DNA of 17,424 nucleotides from Candidatus Kerfeldbacteria bacterium (GTDB lineage Bacteria > Patescibacteriota > Patescibacteriia > SBBC01), in the NCBI GenBank assembly GCA_903854795.1, contig CAINXF010000003.1, positions 1 through 17,424 of the forward strand. The letters are read 5' to 3'. A program made the translations under genes and the position numbers. Of this stretch, positions 14,749 through 17,424 are shown piece by piece (within the stretch, counting starts at the first letter, position 1; each line of letters opens with the position of its first letter). Below the pieces are notes generated by a model, which made no database searches, had not been told where the DNA came from, and saw only the letters and a list, made by a program, of their open reading frames with translations.

Positions 14749-15915
14749 TCAGATGGTGACCACCACGCCAGCACCGAGCCGACTGTCGAGCTTCGACGTC
14801 GGCGGGTTCAGACCCGCCAGCTCCTCGAGGACGAAGATGCCGTTCTTCCGAACGAGCACGCCGTCGAAGTAGATCTCGCCGCCGCCCGCCGCTTCTCGCT
14901 GGTCGCACACGATGTCCCAGTGGACGCCGCTGCGGTTCCCGTTGTCGGCGTTCGAGTAGGCCTTGCCCGGCGTCAGGTGGAACGTGCCGCCCACCTTCTC
15001 GTCGAACAGGGTGTCGCCGATGATGTGCTGGATGCCCCAGTTCAGGCCGAACGAGAACTCGCCGAAGTAGCGGGCGCCCTCGTCCGTGTCGAGGATCTGC
15101 TTGATGCGGTCCTCGTCACCGACTTCGCAGCCCGAGTCAACGATCTTGCCGTTGGCGATGTTGAACCACACGCCCTCGAACCGCTCACCGGACTTGGTGA
15201 TGGTCAGGGTGTTGTACTCGATCCTGCCGTTCATCGAGTCGTGAACCGGCGCGGTGTAGACCTCGCCGTCGGGGATGTTTCGATGCCCGACACACGGGAC
15301 GCCGCCGATCCCCTTGATGCTGAACTTGAGGTTGGTCTCGCCGGGGCCGCTGATCTCGACGCGGTCGGTGCGATCCATCAGCTCCTTCAGGGGCTGAACG
15401 GAACGCTCCATCGCCGGGTAGTCCGCGAGCACCGCGCCGAAGAACATGTCCTCGGCCTGGGTCGTGGTCAGGCCCGCGAGCTGCGCGAAGCCGGTGGTCG
15501 GCCAGATCGAGAGCACCCAGCGGGTGTGCTCGACAGCCTGCTCCATCACGGCGCCGGTGTAGCACTTGTCGTACCGCTGCTGGTCCTCGCCCGGCACACC
15601 CGACATCTCCAGCGGGTTGTCGTAGCCGCGGAGCGCGATGCGCACCTGGGTGCCACGGATCGTGGTGAGGTAGGCCTGCGCGTCCACGCCGAGCGACTGC
15701 TCGGTGCAGCCGACTCGCGCCGCCGCGAAGAGCCGCGGGTTCCAGATGATCGGGGTGAGCATGGTGCCGCCGCGCTTCCGGACGGCCTCGATCAGCGCGA
15801 GGTTCATGTCGTGCGGGGTCGAGACGTCCGTCTGCAGAAGCACCTGATCGCCCGGCTGCACCTTGGTCGAGAAGTCGACCATGATGTCGGCCAACTGCGA
15901 ATACCGTGGGTCCAC
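14749..15915 (-). CDS. M29-family metallo-aminopeptidase
   Basis: A 388-residue member of the M29 (AmpS/PepS, thermophilic) aminopeptidases: cytoplasmic dimetal enzymes that trim N-terminal residues from peptides. Candidate metal ligands are Glu218 in PDGEVYTAP, Glu286 in GEFSFGLN, His313 in TFHLTPG, and His332/Asp334 in SGVHWDIV. The order and motifs fit the family. Translation starts at GTG with a strong AAGGAGG 6 bases before it, a clear exception in this window. It also has a near-consensus promoter and a structured leader of about 147 bases. The coding region is visibly richer in GC than its flanks, leaving antisense frames of 279 and 432 residues open. These traits suggest acquisition from another genome or a differently regulated gene; neither is proven. 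Flanked by tRNA-Arg and a small membrane-protein gene, with no operon partner. Confidence 0.85.
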   Translation of the reverse strand: MDPRYSQLADIMVDFSTKVQPGDQVLLQTDVSTPHDMNLALIEAVRKRGGTMLTPIIWNPRLFAAARVGCTEQSLGVDAQAYLTTIRGTQVRIALRGYDNPLEMSGVPGEDQQRYDKCYTGAVMEQAVEHTRWVLSIWPTTGFAQLAGLTTTQAEDMFFGAVLADYPAMERSVQPLKELMDRTDRVEISGPGETNLKFSIKGIGGVPCVGHRNIPDGEVYTAPVHDSMNGRIEYNTLTITKSGERFEGVWFNIANGKIVDSGCEVGDEDRIKQILDTDEGARYFGEFSFGLNWGIQHIIGDTLFDEKVGGTFHLTPGKAYSNADNGNRSGVHWDIVCDQREAAGGGEIYFDGVLVRKNGIFVLEELAGLNPPTSKLDSRLGAGVVVTI

Positions 15916-16062
15916 AACGACCTCCTTGTACGAGTCTGTTTCGTGACGGTGTCTCCGTCACTGAGTTGCGACCCGTCCCTGATGATGAGACGAGCACGCC
16001 ACCTGCCATGGCGCTGACAGGCAATGTGCTCGTCTCAATTGAAAAAACATGTAATGAGCGGT
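15916..16062 (-). promoter_or_regulatory. structured 5' leader of the aminopeptidase gene
   Basis: Two hairpins lie between the predicted transcript start and the GTG. The distal one has an 11-bp perfect stem, GAGACGAGCAC (15987-15997) with GTGCTCGTCTC (16026-16036), and inner pairing CCTG/CAGG. The proximal one is GTGACGG (15943-15949) / CCGTCAC (15955-15961) with a 5-base loop, and the SD follows about 20 bases later. No known riboswitch was recognised; attenuation or mRNA stabilisation are possible. Confidence 0.5.
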
Positions 16063-16068
16063 AGGGCT

Positions 16069-16096
16069 ATCCTAGCAGGGCTATAATTGGTGTCAA
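16069..16096 (-). promoter_or_regulatory. promoter of the aminopeptidase gene
   Basis: On the minus strand, a consensus TTGACA (16091-16096), a 16-bp spacer and TAGGAT (16069-16074). It is the only perfect -35 seen in the window. Confidence 0.6.
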
Positions 16097-16158
16097 TACA
16101 TAATGAAGTACAACAAAAGCGCCTGTCGTAGAAAGAAACAGTACGTAATTTCGTTACG

Positions 16159-16656
16159 TTATATCCTGAACAACCTGCCGAACGCGTCCGACGCCGATTC
16201 GTCCTCTTTCGAGAGGTCCTCGGGGATGAAGCGTTTGAGCTGTTTCCTGACCTCGACAGGGTTCGTGTCTTCGAGCGCGATGCTGAAGATCGGACGCATC
16301 GATGTCCTGAAGCTCAAGTAGAGGGTTTTGGCCGGCGGTTTGTATATGATCCAAAATTCCTTGAGGTCATCGTACGAGTAGAAGTCCTTGCCGACGCCGA
16401 CACCGTCCTCGTAGATCGTGGTGGTGAGCATGGAGGGTTTCTGTCGCGAACGGTAGAAGAACAGCGCCCATGCGATCACGACGATGAAGGCGAACAGGGG
16501 ATTATTCGACAGGATGGCGAACGTCAAAAAGGCCGTGCCGATGATGCTCATGACGATGTACCATGTGCGGGAGTAGTGGTACTTCGGTATCTCGGGGAAT
16601 TTCCAGGTGATGAGCGCAGTGCCGTGGTCGACGCCGTTTTTTTCTGTGGTTGCCAT
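16159..16656 (-). CDS. small two-helix membrane protein with a C-terminal cytosolic domain, CPR-type hypothetical
   Basis: A 165-residue protein. After a soluble N-terminus, two adjacent helices (about 32-50 and 53-69) anchor it, followed by RSRQKPSM and a cytosolic domain of beta character (TIYEDGVGVGKDFYSYDDLKEFWIIYKP, LYLSFRTSMRPIFSIALED) and an acidic-to-basic tail. The pattern resembles small membrane proteins common in Patescibacteria and could have a PH-like fold; no enzyme motif is visible. A GTG 30 bases upstream is in frame, but the ATG at 16656 is chosen because AGGAG lies 9 bases before it and a -10 box overlaps the longer reading. Together with the aminopeptidase this is one of only two genes here with an SD. 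The next gene upstream lies 81 bp away on the same strand. Confidence 0.75.
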   Translation of the reverse strand: MATTEKNGVDHGTALITWKFPEIPKYHYSRTWYIVMSIIGTAFLTFAILSNNPLFAFIVVIAWALFFYRSRQKPSMLTTTIYEDGVGVGKDFYSYDDLKEFWIIYKPPAKTLYLSFRTSMRPIFSIALEDTNPVEVRKQLKRFIPEDLSKEDESASDAFGRLFRI

Positions 16657-16676
16657 ATACTTTTTCTCCTGTAGGT

Positions 16677-16706
16677 AGTGTACCACGTTCTAGGGGACGT
16701 GGTTAC
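16677..16706 (-). promoter_or_regulatory. extended -10 promoter with overlapping inverted repeat
   Basis: TGGTACACT (16677-16685, minus strand) is identical to the 9-mer before tkt. Immediately upstream and overlapping it is an inverted repeat GTACCACGT (16680-16688) / ACGTGGTTAC (16697-16706), with one extra base in the second arm. The repeat lies where a repressor would compete with polymerase. The leader would be only about 17 bases and begin near the AGGAG. Confidence 0.45.
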
Positions 16707-16737
16707 CCCACCGATACCTTCGATATATGACGGTATT

Positions 16738-17205
16738 TTAGAATGCGTGGTTGGAGATCATGGTGCCCAGAAGCCTACTGCCGATGATCACCAGGATCGC
16801 CACGACGAGGTGCCAGATGACCTCCCTGGTGGTGTTCGTCTGCTTGGCCTGTGCGATGGAATACGAGAGGAACGTCAGGAGTGCCAATCCCCATACCGAC
16901 GATATGATGACGACGCTCTTGACTGGTGCCATCGCCACGATGACGACGAACGTGAGTACGACGAGGAGCCGTGCGAGGAAGTTGCCGTAGGTAGCGAGCA
17001 GGATCTCCTTCCTATTCGCACCTTCCGATTCCTTGTAGATGTGGATGCTCAGTGAGTCGGCGATGTTGTCGGCGATCGCGATGATCAACAGGCCGGCGAT
17101 GATCGCCGCCTTACCGTCTTCGCCATGCCCTAATCCGGCGATCAACCCCATGCTGGTGATGATCGCGGCGGTACCACCGATGCTGAACTTGTTCAGTTTG
17201 AACAT
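16738..17205 (-). CDS. five-helix membrane protein resembling VIT1/CCC1 transporters
   Basis: A 155-residue protein with helices at about 10-25, 33-54, 77-95, 97-118 and 129-150, the five-helix plan of the VIT1/CCC1 iron/manganese transporter family. The second helix is polar on one face (ADNIADSLSIHIYKESE, Asp46, Asp50, then Glu59/Glu61), where family members place metal-handling acidic residues. It is shorter than classical VIT1 proteins because the cytosolic metal-binding insert is missing, so transport activity and substrate are open. The frame runs 48 codons further upstream, but that part is arginine-rich, crosses the hairpins and a tRNA-derived repeat, and is surely not coding; the Met at 17205 starts the membrane protein. 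A promoter lies 15 bp upstream. Confidence 0.6.
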   Translation of the reverse strand: MFKLNKFSIGGTAAIITSMGLIAGLGHGEDGKAAIIAGLLIIAIADNIADSLSIHIYKESEGANRKEILLATYGNFLARLLVVLTFVVIVAMAPVKSVVIISSVWGLALLTFLSYSIAQAKQTNTTREVIWHLVVAILVIIGSRLLGTMISNHAF

Positions 17206-17220
17206 TTTTGCGCGATTCTT

Positions 17221-17249
17221 AATGTAGCGCCCTGAGGAGCGTGATGTAA
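17221..17249 (-). promoter_or_regulatory. promoter of the VIT1-like gene
   Basis: On the minus strand, TTACAT (17244-17249), a 17-bp spacer and TACATT (17221-17226), 15 bp before the chosen ATG. The leader would be short and has no SD. Confidence 0.45.
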
Positions 17250-17260
17250 GTCGAAATGTT

Positions 17261-17281
17261 TGGCGGAGGCGGTAGGATTCG
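17261..17281. repeat. 21-bp copy of the tRNA-Ser 3' end
   Basis: These 21 bases are identical to 17398-17418, the last 21 bases of the partial tRNA-Ser including CCA. The rest of the T-arm differs (GTGGCG instead of TAGGTT on the minus strand), so it is a fragment, not a second tRNA. It resembles an integrase att duplication or a relic of tandem tRNA duplication. Confidence 0.7.
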
Positions 17282-17397
17282 CCACTTCGCGCCGTACGTC
17301 GCCGTCGCTTCGGGCCTGGGTTGTGGGAGTGTCTGTCACCGGCAGACACGTCCTCGCCCTTCGAATCCTTCGTTTGAATCGCCGAGTGAAACTCGGC
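17282..17397. other. hairpin-rich spacer between the two tRNA-Ser 3' copies
   Basis: Contains GTGTCTG/CAGACAC with a 7-base loop (about 17329-17349) and a tight hairpin GCCGAGT-GAA-ACTCGGC (about 17381-17397) that touches the tRNA CCA end and may serve in its termination or 3' processing, although no U-tract follows. No coding frame is credible. Confidence 0.5.
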
Positions 17398-17424
17398 TGG
17401 CGGAGGCGGTAGGATTCGAACCTA
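17398..17424 (-). tRNA. tRNA-Ser, 3' part only (cut by the window edge)
   Basis: On the minus strand the last 27 bases read as T-arm (TAGG-TTCGAAT-CCTA), acceptor CGCCTCC, discriminator G and encoded CCA. G at the discriminator with this acceptor is characteristic of tRNA-Ser; the anticodon is outside the window. Confidence 0.75.

Noticed and set aside
14517..14774. 85-residue minus-strand ORF containing GRIRTSDPQLRK
   Set aside because: This is the well-known spurious translation of antisense tRNA; it runs across the tRNA-Arg gene and has no independent support.
14719..16017. 432-residue plus-strand ORF opposite the aminopeptidase
   Set aside because: Low-complexity A/V/D/R/L-rich translation antisense to a clear M29 enzyme; it is open only because the region is GC-rich.
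15185..16024. 279-residue minus-strand ORF in another frame of the aminopeptidase
   Set aside because: Arginine/glycine-rich out-of-frame translation overlapping the real gene, its leader and its hairpins.
14611..16158. Genomic island integrated at the tRNA-Arg 3' end
   Set aside because: I found no second copy of the tRNA-Arg 3' sequence at the far side, nor an integrase, so the outlier aminopeptidase cannot be tied to a tRNA insertion event.
17206..17349. N-terminal extension of the VIT1-like protein
   Set aside because: The extra 48 residues are arginine-rich and overlap a promoter, hairpins and the tRNA-derived repeat; the membrane protein begins at 17205.
1..17424. CRISPR array, transposase or prophage
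   Set aside because: No regularly spaced repeats and no recognisable transposase, integrase or phage protein on either strand.

Overview
This GC-rich window looks like a chromosomal segment of a Patescibacteria/CPR bacterium, probably Parcubacteria-like. That placement is inference from gene style: an exported protein joining a TrbC/VirB2-like two-helix segment to a lytic transglycosylase domain, a small CPR-style membrane protein near 16.2-16.7 kb, tight gene packing with ATGA overlaps, almost no Shine-Dalgarno (SD) sequences, and housekeeping genes (radA, recG, tkt, rpiB, rpe) mixed with accessory ones. No rRNA, marker set or database match was available to prove it.

Layout. 1-3568 (+): a 5'-truncated beta-propeller protein, the pilin-like/transglycosylase protein and radA, packed 1-3 bp apart. 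3569-4321: a hairpin, a small minus-strand zinc-ribbon ORF, and a promoter followed by a strongly structured 130-bp element that may be a non-coding RNA. 4322-10174 (-): transketolase, ROK kinase, rpiB and rpe overlap end to end and form a non-oxidative pentose-phosphate operon; recG follows with its own promoter. 10218-14413 (-): a complete copper-handling cassette in the order csoR, VKOR-like membrane protein, UreH/SafE-cupredoxin fusion, HMA metallochaperone, copA. A palindromic CsoR-type operator lies between the -35 and -10 of the csoR promoter. 14534-14610 (+): tRNA-Arg(GCG). 14749-15915 (-): an M29 aminopeptidase that looks compositionally and regulatorily different from its neighbours. 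16159-17205 (-): two small membrane proteins. 17206-17424: hairpins and the 3' end of a tRNA-Ser entering from the right edge, with a 21-bp copy of its 3' end 137 bp away.

How the genes fit together. The copper cassette reads as one regulon: CsoR senses Cu(I), the HMA protein carries it, the SafE-cupredoxin protein handles it at the membrane, and CopA exports it. The pentose-phosphate operon interconverts pentose and hexose/triose phosphates, with a ROK kinase supplying a phosphosugar. At least two genes (recG, tkt) carry a -10 box exactly 6 bp before the ATG, and csoR one 10 bp before it, so leaderless or nearly leaderless transcription seems common here. I see no CRISPR array, transposase or phage gene. 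The best candidates for something undescribed are the structured RNA element near 4.2 kb and the internally duplicated VKOR-like protein in the copper operon.
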